Positions 9,211 to 18,541 of a stretch of DNA of 64,000 bases are shown here, in pieces (position 1 is the stretch's first letter; the number at the start of each line of letters is the position of its first letter). The stretch lies in the NCBI RefSeq assembly GCF_000800015.1, contig NZ_JUGR01000002.1, forward strand, positions 62,001-126,000. The letters are read 5' to 3'. The notes below the pieces were generated by a model. It ran no database searches and was not told the DNA's origin. It saw nothing but the letters and a program-made list of their open reading frames with translations. Source of the DNA: Terriglobus sp. TAA 43 (lineage in GTDB: Bacteria; Acidobacteriota; Terriglobia; Terriglobales; Acidobacteriaceae). The translations under genes and the position numbers were made by a program.

Positions 9211-9846
9211 GTGGCGGACTTCACCCAAAAACAACGAATTCTTCTGGCCATCGTTCCACGCGTGGCTAGCGGCCTCTTGCATCTTGTGGGCGCTACCTTG
9301 CGGTGGCAGACCACCTACACGCCACTTGCACGCCCCGCCGATGTCTATCCCACCGAACCCGACGTCTACGTCTTCTGGCACCGCTGTCTTCTACTGGCAG
9401 CATGGCGGTATCGGCACCTCGGCATCCGCATCCTGATCTCGGACTCCTTTGATGGAGAGTTGATCGCGAGGCTGGTTCAGCGCCTTGGGTTCGTTCCCAT
9501 CCGCGGCTCATCCTCGCGTGGAGGCGCAGCAGCGCTCCTGGCAGCGACACGTGCCCGCACGGAAGGCTACAAGGTCGCCATCACGGCCGATGGCCCACGC
9601 GGCCCTAACTACATCGCCAAGGAAGGCGCAGCCGCCATCGCCAACCGGAGCGAAAGCACCGCGTCCTGCTTTTACCTTCACCCCGAAAGCGCATGGACGC
9701 TGAAAAGCTGGGACCGCTTCCTCATCCCCAAGCCCTTCAGCTGCGTCCGCATCGTCTGGCAAGACCCGGTTTCCTTAACCACAACGCAGCAACTCCAGCA
9801 ACTGCTGAACGAAGCAGTAAACCAGGCAGAAACGCCCTCTCAATGA
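9211..9846 (+). CDS. DUF374 lysophospholipid acyltransferase-family protein
   Basis: 211 aa from GTG 9211. The segment WHRCLLLAAW followed by SDSFDGELIARLVQRLGF and RGSSSRGGAAAL and ITADGPRGP is characteristic of DUF374, a relative of the LpxL-type acyltransferases. The family has WH rather than the full HX4D arrangement and is thought to act in lipid A or membrane-lipid acylation; its exact substrate is unresolved. It is divergent from the histidine kinase and convergent with the TPR gene, with only 18 bp between the stops. Confidence 0.8.
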   Translation: MADFTQKQRILLAIVPRVASGLLHLVGATLRWQTTYTPLARPADVYPTEPDVYVFWHRCLLLAAWRYRHLGIRILISDSFDGELIARLVQRLGFVPIRGSSSRGGAAALLAATRARTEGYKVAITADGPRGPNYIAKEGAAAIANRSESTASCFYLHPESAWTLKSWDRFLIPKPFSCVRIVWQDPVSLTTTQQLQQLLNEAVNQAETPSQ

Positions 9847-9864
9847 CCTGAACGCCTGTAATAG

Positions 9865-11085
9865 CTATGGGCCATGAACGATGTATTTAGCCACGTAACC
9901 GTGCATCAATTCACGATGAGCATCACGATAGGCTCGGAAATCATGAGAAATGCCCTCATCCACGTGATTGAGCAATACCCAACTTTCCAGCATCCCGTCT
10001 TTATCTAAGGCCGCAAGCGTTTTAAGAGATGGGTCTTTGTCGACAACCTTTGCTTCTTTCGCACTTTGCAACACCGCTCTCAAGGCGGTCGTCTCAATCT
10101 CTAGCGAGTGCCTTACCGGTTTTCCATCCTTCGAGATCATGGAACCTGCGAGGACAAGTTGATAGGTCATCCATGCCCCCGCAGCGGGATTTTTGTCTGT
10201 TCCTGGATCGACAGTGATCGTAATACTGCCAGGTTTCTTGTTGTCTGTTGACGGGGCGGCCGGTGTCTTGATCTGTGGAGAGCCCAGTGTATGACCGGAA
10301 GCACGCGCCCATCCGTCCAGGTAAGCCCAGGTCGCGCGTGTATAAGGCTCACACAATATCCCCTCGATGATCTTGTCTTCCGCTTCGGGAAACTTTTGTT
10401 CCGATATCAAGACATCGCCCCAAAAGCGATACGCGGTATCGCGGTTCGGGTCAATGGCAACAGCCTTGGCATACATACGTTTAGCCGCGTCGAGCTGCTT
10501 CATCTTGAAGAACGCATCACCCTCGAAAAGCGCCGCTTCGTAGTCGTTTGGGTTGAGTTCCAAAGCCTTGTCGTACAAAGCGATCGCACCCTGCATATCG
10601 CCTTGGTTGAAATGCTTCTCAGCCTCGTTAAGAACAGTCTTGGCTGGTGTTTCAGAGGCCGAATTAGGCTTTGCCGCAAGCGCGTTTCTCATCGCTTCCT
10701 GCATGACCTGCACATGTGGAGAGTTGTTTCCGTTCTTCGCTGCCAGGTCAAAGAGTGTCTGCGCTCGTTCCAGATGCCTCTGCTTCTCTTCTCCGGATGC
10801 TTGCGCCGCCAATCGAACTTCTAGACCACCAAACTCTTCCGCAATCACCCCATTCTCTGGGCGCTGTCGCAACGCGTCCTCAAACAACGGAAAAGCATCC
10901 TTGAGCTTGTTTTGTTCTCGCAACGCTTTTGCGCGTTGGAACTCATCCTGAACCTCAGCATCACTTTTCGGGCCTTTGCCCACAGGAAGCTGAATGGTTC
11001 CCGGTGGAACGATCGCTTGTGCGAGAAAGGAAGCAGGCTCAACGCTGACCAAGGCCAGAAAAAGGAAAGAAGCGAACCGAAGCAT
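9865..11085 (-). CDS. Secreted tetratricopeptide-repeat protein
   Basis: 406 aa with an N-terminal signal peptide (FASFLFLALVSVEPASFLAQ). Two recognisable helical-repeat regions are present: one about 45-95 (AKALREQNKLKDAFPLFEDALRQRPEN) and one about 155-230 with canonical TPR spacing (AEKHFNQGDMQGAIALYDKA, then ALFEGDAFFKMKQLDAAKRM). The C-terminal 130 residues after a Pro/Lys-rich linker form a separate beta-containing domain that I do not recognise. It sits alone between a convergent acyltransferase and a divergent protease gene, so neighbours give no functional clue. Most likely a periplasmic scaffold. Confidence 0.8.
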   Translation of the reverse strand: MLRFASFLFLALVSVEPASFLAQAIVPPGTIQLPVGKGPKSDAEVQDEFQRAKALREQNKLKDAFPLFEDALRQRPENGVIAEEFGGLEVRLAAQASGEEKQRHLERAQTLFDLAAKNGNNSPHVQVMQEAMRNALAAKPNSASETPAKTVLNEAEKHFNQGDMQGAIALYDKALELNPNDYEAALFEGDAFFKMKQLDAAKRMYAKAVAIDPNRDTAYRFWGDVLISEQKFPEAEDKIIEGILCEPYTRATWAYLDGWARASGHTLGSPQIKTPAAPSTDNKKPGSITITVDPGTDKNPAAGAWMTYQLVLAGSMISKDGKPVRHSLEIETTALRAVLQSAKEAKVVDKDPSLKTLAALDKDGMLESWVLLNHVDEGISHDFRAYRDAHRELMHGYVAKYIVHGP

Positions 11086-11159
11086 GTTCCTTTAGACACC
11101 AGCCCGTCCACTTTGGCAAAGAATATTTTGCCGGCCGGGAATGCTAACATCGGCATGGA

Positions 11160-11864
11160 ATGAGCCAGGAAACCGCACTCGTCCTCTTTGAATTTGTGGC
11201 GTTGATCTTCGCCTTTACCTTCCACGAATTTGCACACGCGTGGACGGCCTCCTACTTTGGCGACCAGACAGCGCGCATGATGGGTCGCGTCACGCTCAAC
11301 CCCATCAAGCATCTCGATCCAATTGGTTCCGTGGTGCTGCCGTTGCTCTCTGCTTTCACCCACATGCCGCTTCTCGGCTGGGCCAAGCCGACGCCTGTCA
11401 CCACGCGCAATCTCCGTAACATCAAGCGCGACGACATGCTGGTCACCCTTGCCGGTCCCGCATCGAACCTGCTGCTGGCCATCGTTTCGCTCATCCTGCT
11501 GCTGGCCATCAAGCACATCTTCAAAAACGGAACGGACGCCGTGTTCAATGCGGTTGACTTCCGCCATGGACTGGTCGACGCCTCTCTCTCGGGCACTTCG
11601 GTGATCTATCCACTGGCGCTTCTGTTTTACTGCTCGGTCGTCATCAATATCGTGCTGGCCATCTTCAACCTGGTTCCCATTCCACCGCTGGATGGCTCGC
11701 ATATTCTGCGTAATTTCCTGCCATACAACATCCAGCAGCGCTACGACAGCATGACCGGCATTATCAGCATTGTCGTATTTCTGGTACTCATCCGTACACC
11801 CATCCTCGGCTGGTTCTACATGCCGGTACTCTCCATCTTCGATCATCTGATCGTGCTGGCCTGA
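11160..11864 (+). CDS. Site-2 protease family membrane metalloprotease (M50)
   Basis: 234 aa, about six membrane segments. The zinc site HEFAH (22-26, HExxH) lies in the second half of the first helix and the distal motif NLVPIPPLDGSHIL supplies the third ligand Asp. This short single-domain form without PDZ domains is like the YwhC/SREBP-site-2-protease subgroup; the substrate is unknown. The ATG at 11160 overlaps another ATG frame at 11155, which runs into a stop at once. The gene is followed by trpS after 43 bp on the same strand, so the two may be cotranscribed. Confidence 0.88.
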   Translation: MSQETALVLFEFVALIFAFTFHEFAHAWTASYFGDQTARMMGRVTLNPIKHLDPIGSVVLPLLSAFTHMPLLGWAKPTPVTTRNLRNIKRDDMLVTLAGPASNLLLAIVSLILLLAIKHIFKNGTDAVFNAVDFRHGLVDASLSGTSVIYPLALLFYCSVVINIVLAIFNLVPIPPLDGSHILRNFLPYNIQQRYDSMTGIISIVVFLVLIRTPILGWFYMPVLSIFDHLIVLA

Positions 11865-11907
11865 TGCATCTCTGAAACGACGCAGTTTCAGCTATCCTCA
11901 AAGAGGA

Positions 11908-12987
11908 ATGACCGAACAACTGAGCAAGCGTCGCGTCCTGAGCGGCATGCGCCCCACCGGGCGTCTTCACCTGGGCAACTACATGGGTGCCCTGTACAAC
12001 TGGGTGCGTCTGCAGGAGCAGTACGACTGCTACTTCTTCATTGCAGATATTCACGCTCTGACCACCGACTATGCCAACCCCGGCAACGTCGGCGCCAAGT
12101 CGCGTGAAGTCGCACTCGACTTTCTGGGTGCGGGCCTTGATCCCGAACGCTGCACCATCTTCAAACAGAGCGACGTGCCGCAGCATAGCGAACTGAACAC
12201 GCTCTTCGGCATGTTCACTCCGCTCGGCTGGCTGGAACGCGTGCCCACATACAAGGATCAGCAGGAACAGCTTCGCGAGAAGGACCTGGCCACCTTCGGT
12301 TTCCTCGGCTATCCCCTTCTGCAATCGGCAGACATTCTGCTGTACAAGCCGGATTTTGTTCCCGTTGGACAGGATCAGGTTTCGCACGTGGAACTCACGC
12401 GCGAAGTAGCGCGTCGATTCAATCAACTCTACGGCTCAGCCACCACGCCCGAAGTGGCAGCGGCAGAATCCGACAAGGAGTTGATGAAGGCTGAGATCAG
12501 CGAAAACGTTCTCGAACGCCAGATTCTTCCTGAACCGAAAGTTCTCCTCACGCCTTCGCCTAAGCTCCCCGGTCTCGACGGCCGCAAGATGAGCAAGAGC
12601 TATGGCAACACGCTGGGTCTAACCGAACCTGCAGACGACGTACGCAAGAAGCTGAAGGGCATGGTCACCGATCCCGCACGCGTTCGCCGTACAGATCCCG
12701 GAAATCCTGACGTGTGCCCCGTTGGCGATCTGCACAAAGTCTTCTCGACACCCGAGACAATGGCGAAGGTCTACGAAGGTTGCCGCAGCGCGTCCATCGG
12801 TTGCATTGAGTGCAAAGGATGGGCTGCCGATAGCATCCTGCGCGAGATTGAACCCATCCGCGAACGCCGCGCTCACTACGAAGCGCAACCGCAACTGGTG
12901 ACGGAGATCCTCGCATCGGGCGCACAGCGAGCCCGCCACTTCGCGGAAGCCACCATGGTGGAAGTCCGCGCTGCTATCGGCCTGTAG
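11908..12987 (+). CDS. trpS: Tryptophanyl-tRNA synthetase
   Basis: 359 aa class I aminoacyl-tRNA synthetase that charges tRNA-Trp. The HIGH-like signature GRLHLGNYMGA is at about 17-27 and the KMSKS loop DGRKMSKSYGNT near 230. TADIHAL-like and VGQDQVSHVELTRE segments belong to the tryptophan pocket region. Slightly longer than the usual 330 aa because of a segment around residues 185-215. It ends immediately at the stop of the convergent GntR gene with no intergenic base, so no independent terminator exists on either side. Confidence 0.97.
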   Translation: MTEQLSKRRVLSGMRPTGRLHLGNYMGALYNWVRLQEQYDCYFFIADIHALTTDYANPGNVGAKSREVALDFLGAGLDPERCTIFKQSDVPQHSELNTLFGMFTPLGWLERVPTYKDQQEQLREKDLATFGFLGYPLLQSADILLYKPDFVPVGQDQVSHVELTREVARRFNQLYGSATTPEVAAAESDKELMKAEISENVLERQILPEPKVLLTPSPKLPGLDGRKMSKSYGNTLGLTEPADDVRKKLKGMVTDPARVRRTDPGNPDVCPVGDLHKVFSTPETMAKVYEGCRSASIGCIECKGWAADSILREIEPIRERRAHYEAQPQLVTEILASGAQRARHFAEATMVEVRAAIGL

Positions 12988-13638
12988 TTACGACGCTAAC
13001 TGCGCTCGCTGCAGCGCCTTCGACACAAACTGTATGTGACCGCGCACGGCCTCCACGGCTCCTGCGCGGTCACCTGTAGCAAAACGTTCTGCAATCTCTC
13101 CGTGCGCTTTGGGTGTGTCCGTCGAAGTGATCTGATACGTGTGGCAGCGGCATAGCCACAACTTTTCCTGAATGTTGGCATGAACGCGGGTCAATTCTGG
13201 ATTCCCCGCCGCCTCCACAATCCGGGCATGAAACGCAATGTCTTCTTCAATGTGCGCAGCCTTGTCATCGCGCTGCAGAATTTCCTTTGTCCGCTTCACG
13301 CTGGCACGCAGCCCGTCAACAAACTCTTCCGTCAGGTCTGCATGTGTCGCCGCATACACTTCCAGAATCTCGCGCACGGTATACAAGTCCGCAATCTCCC
13401 GTTCAGAAAACGTTCTGACAAACGCACCCCGCCTCGGCTCAATCCTTAGCAAGCCCTCGCGTTCGAGAGAATTCATGGCTTCACGCACAGGGCTTTTGCT
13501 GATGCCCAACTCGCGCGCGAAAAACTCCTCTGTAAGCCGTTCTCCTCGTGTCATATCACTGCTCAGGATGTGACGCTTAATGCTCTGATGTGCGTGTTCT
13601 GTAAGACTGGAGGCAGTCTTTGGCTTGGGGGCTGTCAT
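12988..13638 (-). CDS. GntR-family (FadR/FCD) transcriptional regulator
   Basis: 216 aa. Winged helix-turn-helix at about 15-80 (RGERLTEEFFARELGISKSPVREAMNSLEREGLL) and an FCD-type all-helical effector domain from about 85, with acidic and His residues (EDIAFHARIVEAAGN) fitting the metal-dependent FCD pocket that usually binds a sugar acid or other carboxylate. It lies downstream of a GH43 gene on the same strand and next to xylonate dehydratase and FAH-family genes, so a sugar acid such as xylonate or its keto derivative is a reasonable ligand (inference). Confidence 0.88.
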   Translation of the reverse strand: MTAPKPKTASSLTEHAHQSIKRHILSSDMTRGERLTEEFFARELGISKSPVREAMNSLEREGLLRIEPRRGAFVRTFSEREIADLYTVREILEVYAATHADLTEEFVDGLRASVKRTKEILQRDDKAAHIEEDIAFHARIVEAAGNPELTRVHANIQEKLWLCRCHTYQITSTDTPKAHGEIAERFATGDRAGAVEAVRGHIQFVSKALQRAQLAS

Positions 13639-13777
13639 AGAGCCTTGTCTCCATCCCTTCCTGTTCGGGTAGTGCCACTCAGATTACACGGCGTTTCCCA
13701 GTTTTCTCTGGGTCAGCGGGCGAATCCTCACCTGATTCCCAATTTGGGCCAAAATTTACTAAGTCGCCAACCGGGGA

Positions 13778-14917
13778 TTATGGTTCGGTCTTCAGTGGAA
13801 TCCGAACGTTATAGGTGGTCTTTGAATCCTCATAAATTGCCACGAGCAATACCTGCGCCCTGCCGCGTTCATCGAAGAGGATCTGCGGTCGTTCCATCCG
13901 TGCAACCGTTTGCGGAGCTCGATCTTTCCAGTGCAGAACCAGGTCAGACACCAACAGATGCTTCGCTGCTTTCCAGTCCTTGGCATCCACTGATTCATAT
14001 AGAACCAGCGACGAGCGGCCTGTTCCCGAAACTGCTCCCTTGTTGTCCTTCATGATCACGAAGTAACGATTGCGCTGGCGATCAAACCAGAAGTAGGGAT
14101 CCTCAAACGGAAAGTTATTTCCAGCAATGGTGAACATCGGCGTCAGGTCTTTCTGAAAGGGACCTGTAGGAGACTTCGAAGTTGCCATCAGATGAACGAC
14201 CGGTCCGCCAAACGGCAACGGTTTCTGTTGCCCCACTGCCTTGTACAACAGATAGAACGTGCCATCCTTCCCCTGCGTCAGGCTCGGATTCGAAATGGAA
14301 AGCGAGTCGGGTGCAGACGCATCCGCGCTCACATCAATCAGCGGATGATCCAAACGCTGCCACGGCCCATTCGGATTGTCAGCAGCAGCCACTCCTACAC
14401 GATTGTGATTGCGATGTGTCCAGTTCAACGTGGGCAGAATCACGCCATCACCTGTATTTCCTGTGTAGTACAGGTAGTACTTCTTCCCAAATTTCTGCAC
14501 CGTCGGATTGTGCGTAACCATGCCGTCCCACAGATGCGGATCGCGTGGTGGCAACGCAACATCATGAAACGCAAACGGTCCCGTCGGCGAAGTTCCAACC
14601 GCATGTGCGACCTCAGAAGCTGTCACCCAACTCTCAAATCCAGTCGCAATCTTCCAGCGCGAGTAATAGAGGTGATACTGCCCATCTTCACCGCGCACCA
14701 TTGTCCCGCACCACACAAAATATCCCGGGTCACGAAACGCAGCCGTAGCGGGGATGGGCTGCATCGCCGACGCCAAATCAAGCTCATCCATCCGCGATGA
14801 GGCCCGCTGTCCCGCAAGCGGCACAGACCACAGCACAAGCAGAAGTAACCCAAAACCAACTGGCATTCGAAATGGGCAGAACATGCGCTGAACACGCGAA
14901 GTTGAACGATTAACCAT
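13778..14917 (-). CDS. Glycoside hydrolase family 43-like secreted protein
   Basis: About 379 aa. The frame is open further upstream but that part reads as the antisense of the dehydratase gene; ATG 14917 gives a basic N-terminus and a signal peptide ([16 protein letters not shown]), with ATG 14884 as an alternative. Strand motifs typical of five-bladed beta-propellers are spread along it: [67 protein letters not shown] and FEDPYFWFD. The catalytic Asp near the N-terminus and the EDP segment fit GH43/62-type furanosidases or xylosidases. Divergent from xylonate dehydratase and followed by the GntR regulator, so likely release of pentoses from plant polysaccharide. Confidence 0.8.
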   Translation of the reverse strand: MVNRSTSRVQRMFCPFRMPVGFGLLLLVLWSVPLAGQRASSRMDELDLASAMQPIPATAAFRDPGYFVWCGTMVRGEDGQYHLYYSRWKIATGFESWVTASEVAHAVGTSPTGPFAFHDVALPPRDPHLWDGMVTHNPTVQKFGKKYYLYYTGNTGDGVILPTLNWTHRNHNRVGVAAADNPNGPWQRLDHPLIDVSADASAPDSLSISNPSLTQGKDGTFYLLYKAVGQQKPLPFGGPVVHLMATSKSPTGPFQKDLTPMFTIAGNNFPFEDPYFWFDRQRNRYFVIMKDNKGAVSGTGRSSLVLYESVDAKDWKAAKHLLVSDLVLHWKDRAPQTVARMERPQILFDERGRAQVLLVAIYEDSKTTYNVRIPLKTEP

Positions 14918-15046
14918 CGCCCCGCAGTCTCTGCGGACATGCAGTCGCGTGTCAACGACTTCCTGAGTCCGGTCGCCTGCCTTTCGCCATCGGCGCATCC
15001 TGGCAGGTACGATAATCCCGTCGCAATCCGCACACAGGGAGACGTA

Positions 15047-17014
15047 ATGACACTGCAGCAGTTGTTGGACGGCGGAAACGATTGGCAAACACTCCGCACC
15101 CACGACGCCGGGCCGCAGGGGGCGCTTCCCATCACGCCGGAGATGTTGCTTCAGCAACCTTCCGGCAACCTGTTCGGGCTTTCGCAGAACGCCGGCATGG
15201 GATGGGACCCCGCACGTCTGCGCGACCCGGAATACCTCATCCTGAGCACCCACGGTGGTCTCCGCGCAGCGGATGGAACGCCCATCGCGCTGGGCTTCCA
15301 CACGGGCCACTGGGAAGTGGGATTGCTGGTGGCGGAAGCCGCACGCACTCTCCGAGATCGTCACGCGATCCCGTTTGCCGGAGCATGCACTGATCCATGT
15401 GACGGCCGTACGCAAGGCACCGCGGGAATGCTCGACTCGCTACCCTACCGCAACGACGCAGCGATGGTGCTGCGCAGGCTGATGCGATCACTGCCTACGC
15501 GGCGCGGTGTCATCGGCGTTGCGACCTGCGACAAGGGGCTGCCCGCCATGATGATGGCGTTAGCCTCGTCCGGCGAGTATCCCAGCGTCCTCGTTCCCGG
15601 CGGCGTCACGCTACTGCCGGAGAGCGGCGAGGATGCGGGCAAAGTACAAACGATCGGCGCCCGCTATTCGCAAGGACAGATAAGTCTGGAGATGGCCGCA
15701 GAGATGGGCTGCCGTGCGTGCGCGTCACCCGGCGGTGGGTGCCAGTTCCTGGGCACCGCAGCGACATCGCAAGTGGTGGGTGAGGCCTTGGGACTCTCGC
15801 TGCCACACAGTGCACTTGCCCCGTCAGGTCAGCAGGTATGGCTGCGTGCAGCAGCGCAGTCAGCAGAAGCCATACTGCGCATGACGCAGTTGAGCATCGG
15901 CACGCGCGACGTTCTTACGGACGCTGCCATCCGCAACGCGATGGTGGTACATGCGGCCTTCGGCGGCTCGACAAACCTGCTTCTGCACATCCCTGCGATC
16001 GCACACGCTGCGGGTCTAAGCCGCCCCACGACGGAGGATTGGATCGCCGTGAACCGCGCGATCCCCCGCCTCGTAGATGCTCTGCCCAACGGACCCGTGG
16101 GGTATGCAACCGTGCAGGTCTTCCTGGCAGGTGGTGTTCCTGAAGTCATGCTGCATCTGCGTCGTGCAGGTCTACTCGATACCTCCGTCCACACCGTCAC
16201 AGGCGAAACGCTGGATGCCAACCTGGATTGGTGGGAGCAGAGTGAGCGTCGTCGCGGCATGCGACAACGCCTGCAAGACGTGGACGGCATCGATCCAGAC
16301 AACGTCATCTTCTCTCCGGATGGCGCGCGTGCTCGCGGCCTGACCTCCACTGTAAGTTTCCCTGTCGGCAACCTTGCACCGGAAGGATCGGTGATCAAGA
16401 GCACGTCGATCGATCCCAGCCTCATCGATGCCGATGGCGTCTATCGCCACACTGGCCCAGCGCGCGTCTTCCTCACCGAAGAGGATGCGATCCACGCCAT
16501 CAAGGCAGGCGAAGTTTCACATGGCGACGTGATGGTGATGATCTGCGGCGGCCCGATGGGCGCGGGCATGCAGGAGGTGTATCAGGTAACGTCTGCACTC
16601 AAGAACCTGCCCTTCTGCAAACATGTCGCGGTGCTCACCGACGCGCGCTTCTCCGGTGTATCGACGGGAGCCTGCATCGGCCACATCTCACCCGAGGCGC
16701 TTGCTGGTGGACCCATCGGAAAAGTGCGTGAGGGCGATACCATTCACATCACCGTGAACCGCACAACGCTTCACGCAGAGGTCGACCTGGTGGGCGAGAA
16801 CGGTGACACATTCTCCGCAGAGGAAGGTGCGCGTCGACTGGCGATACGAAGCCTGCGCGACGACCTGCATCCACATCCCGCAATGACCAACGACACACGA
16901 CTATGGGCCGCGCTGGTGCAGGCCAGTGGCGGAGTGTGGGGTGGTTGCGTCTATGATGCGGATGCCGTCATAACCCAGCTTGCACGCGGCGCGAAAGCCG
17001 CACTGAAGGAGTAA
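15047..17014 (+). CDS. yjhG: Xylonate dehydratase (YjhG/YagF, IlvD/Edd family)
   Basis: 655 aa, the usual length for YjhG/YagF. The start is ATG 15047, preceded by AGGGAG at good spacing; an upstream in-frame ATG at 14939 is not needed. Iron-sulfur-cluster cysteines typical of the IlvD/Edd superfamily are in [17 protein letters not shown] and in the [21 protein letters not shown] region. The C-terminal swivelling domain has [16 protein letters not shown] and [21 protein letters not shown]. The reaction is dehydration of D-xylonate to 2-keto-3-deoxy-xylonate. The downstream gene, four bases away, is a FAH-family protein that can take the next step, which supports the assignment over dihydroxy-acid dehydratase. 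Confidence 0.9.
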   Translation: MTLQQLLDGGNDWQTLRTHDAGPQGALPITPEMLLQQPSGNLFGLSQNAGMGWDPARLRDPEYLILSTHGGLRAADGTPIALGFHTGHWEVGLLVAEAARTLRDRHAIPFAGACTDPCDGRTQGTAGMLDSLPYRNDAAMVLRRLMRSLPTRRGVIGVATCDKGLPAMMMALASSGEYPSVLVPGGVTLLPESGEDAGKVQTIGARYSQGQISLEMAAEMGCRACASPGGGCQFLGTAATSQVVGEALGLSLPHSALAPSGQQVWLRAAAQSAEAILRMTQLSIGTRDVLTDAAIRNAMVVHAAFGGSTNLLLHIPAIAHAAGLSRPTTEDWIAVNRAIPRLVDALPNGPVGYATVQVFLAGGVPEVMLHLRRAGLLDTSVHTVTGETLDANLDWWEQSERRRGMRQRLQDVDGIDPDNVIFSPDGARARGLTSTVSFPVGNLAPEGSVIKSTSIDPSLIDADGVYRHTGPARVFLTEEDAIHAIKAGEVSHGDVMVMICGGPMGAGMQEVYQVTSALKNLPFCKHVAVLTDARFSGVSTGACIGHISPEALAGGPIGKVREGDTIHITVNRTTLHAEVDLVGENGDTFSAEEGARRLAIRSLRDDLHPHPAMTNDTRLWAALVQASGGVWGGCVYDADAVITQLARGAKAALKE

Positions 17015-17018
17015 CACC

Positions 17019-17840
17019 GTGAAGCTCTACCGAACCACCACAGGCATCTTCGTGGACGACAATGGCGCCACCCACCGCGTGAACGCAACCGATTGGGATG
17101 CCCTGGTCAACAGCGAAGACGTGATTGCCGCAGTCAACGCCGCCAAAGGCAACGCCGAAACCATCACAAGCGACGTGCTGACACCCGTAACATCGCAGGA
17201 AGTTTGGGCCTCCGGTGTAACGTACTATCGCAGCCGCAATGCGCGCATGGAAGAGAGCCAGGCCGCGGGCGGTGGTGATTTCTACGACCGTGTCTACATT
17301 GCAGAACGGCCAGAGCTGTTCTTCAAGGCATCGCCCTGGCGCGTGGTGCATCCGGGCGGCGAAGTCCGTATCCGCCGCGATGCCACGTGGTCGATCCCCG
17401 AACCCGAGTTGACGCTGGTGGCAAATAACAAGGGCAAACTCATCGGCCTGACCATCGGCAACGATATGAGCTCGCGTGACATTGAAGGCGAGAATCCGCT
17501 CTATCTACCGCAGGCAAAGGTCTACAACGGCAGTTGCGCCATTGGACCCTGCATTTTGTTGTGGGATGGCCCGATTGATCGCTCCACGACGATCGCATTG
17601 CAGATTCTGCGCGGCAATGACACCGTTGTCACTGGCAGCACAACGCTTGCCGAGTTAAAGCGCGATCCGGTGGAACTGCTTCAATACCTTTACCGTGAAC
17701 TCGATTTTCCGACCGGAGCATTTCTGCTCACAGGCACCGGCATTGTGCCACCTGGCGAATTCACACTGTCCCACGGAGATGTGATCCGAGTAACCATCGA
17801 CGGCATTGGAACTTTGGAAAACCGGGTAGCCACGCGATAA
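17019..17840 (+). CDS. FAH-family protein, probable 2-keto-3-deoxy-xylonate dehydratase
   Basis: 273 aa from GTG 17019 with AAGGAG in the tail of the preceding gene, so translational coupling is likely. The fold signature of the fumarylacetoacetate hydrolase superfamily is seen in the Glu ligands of WSIPEPELTLV, the segment TIGNDMSSRDIEGENPLYLPQAK and the FPTGAFLLTGTGIVPPGEFTL loop. In the Weimberg pathway a FAH-family enzyme removes water from 2-keto-3-deoxy-xylonate to give alpha-ketoglutarate semialdehyde. That step is inferred from the operon with xylonate dehydratase; family membership itself is firm. Confidence 0.85.
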   Translation: MKLYRTTTGIFVDDNGATHRVNATDWDALVNSEDVIAAVNAAKGNAETITSDVLTPVTSQEVWASGVTYYRSRNARMEESQAAGGGDFYDRVYIAERPELFFKASPWRVVHPGGEVRIRRDATWSIPEPELTLVANNKGKLIGLTIGNDMSSRDIEGENPLYLPQAKVYNGSCAIGPCILLWDGPIDRSTTIALQILRGNDTVVTGSTTLAELKRDPVELLQYLYRELDFPTGAFLLTGTGIVPPGEFTLSHGDVIRVTIDGIGTLENRVATR

Positions 17841-17845
17841 GCAAG

Positions 17846-17878
17846 ACTGGATTGCCATGCTCATCGTGGCAATCCAGT
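17846..17878 (+). terminator. 12-bp hairpin between FAH-family and H1-like genes
   Basis: ACTGGATTGCCA and TGGCAATCCAGT form a perfect 12-bp stem with a 9-nt loop six bases after the stop of the FAH-family gene. The T tract is poor (TCTGTGCTTC), so it may act as a shared, weak terminator for the two convergent genes. Confidence 0.5.
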
Positions 17879-17915
17879 TCTGTGCTTCGAAGAAAACAGG
17901 ATTCCCGAGATTCCG

Positions 17916-18407
17916 TTACGTTGACACCTTTCGCGCGGCGGTCTTTGCGACGGCCTTCTTCGCGGTGGCCTTCTTCGAAGCAGATTTCTTTACGGCGGAT
18001 TTCTTCGCAGGTGCTTTCTTCACTGCAGACTTCTTGGCCACCTGATACTGCGCCAGCAAACGCCTACCCTCCGCCGCAAGCATGTGTGCCTCATGCATCG
18101 TCTTCGGCAACTTCTCGCCCCAGGCCTGCGCACTCAACGCCAACCGAGTCGGCCTTCCCTTCGCATCCTGCATTGGCCCACGCGGATTGGTAAACATTCG
18201 CGCCAGAAACGAACCCTTGCGGCGCATCTTCTCCGGCGTATCCGGCGGCCCCTTCACGCCCGGTTTCAGATTTGCGCCAGTCTTCGCGGCATACCAGGCG
18301 CGCCCCGCCTCGGTCAGTCCGCCCTTGGGATCGCGTCCCTCCTTGGGCATGGAACGCCGCACAGACTTCTTAGTTGCACTCGCTTTCTTCGCAACAGCTT
18401 TCGCCAT
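17916..18407 (-). CDS. Histone H1-like lysine/alanine-rich DNA-binding protein
   Basis: 163 aa, very basic. The start ATG 18407 is favoured by GGAG a few bases upstream. The C-terminal third is repeats of KKSAVKKAPAKK type (AKKSA, AKKAT), as in bacterial H1-like proteins; the N-terminus (MAKAVAKKASATKKS) is similar. The middle (about 25-110) is a compact conserved segment containing GGLTEAGRAWYAAKTGANLKPGVK and MRRKGSFLARMF, which resembles the DUF6321 type found beside such tails. It probably binds DNA non-specifically; its exact role in the nucleoid is not known. Confidence 0.75.
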   Translation of the reverse strand: MAKAVAKKASATKKSVRRSMPKEGRDPKGGLTEAGRAWYAAKTGANLKPGVKGPPDTPEKMRRKGSFLARMFTNPRGPMQDAKGRPTRLALSAQAWGEKLPKTMHEAHMLAAEGRRLLAQYQVAKKSAVKKAPAKKSAVKKSASKKATAKKAVAKTAARKVST

Positions 18408-18485
18408 AGACACTCCGTTCTCAACCATAAGAGCGTCTCCAGCGCATTTGAGTTGATTCGCCACGATAAAACTCATGCCATCCTG

Positions 18486-18521
18486 CAAAAGAAAAACGCG
18501 CGACCTTTTCAGATCGCGCGT
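18486..18521 (-). terminator. Rho-independent terminator of lon
   Basis: Minus strand: ACGCGCGA (18514-18521) pairs with TCGCGCGT (18496-18503), followed by TTTTCTTTT (18486-18495). It begins 20 bp after the lon stop. Confidence 0.85.
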
Positions 18522-18541
18522 CTTGCTGTTGCAATTCAGTT

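Noticed and set aside
14918-15415. N-terminal extension of the GH43-like protein
   Set aside because: It overlaps the xylonate dehydratase gene in antisense and would bury the signal peptide in the middle of the protein.
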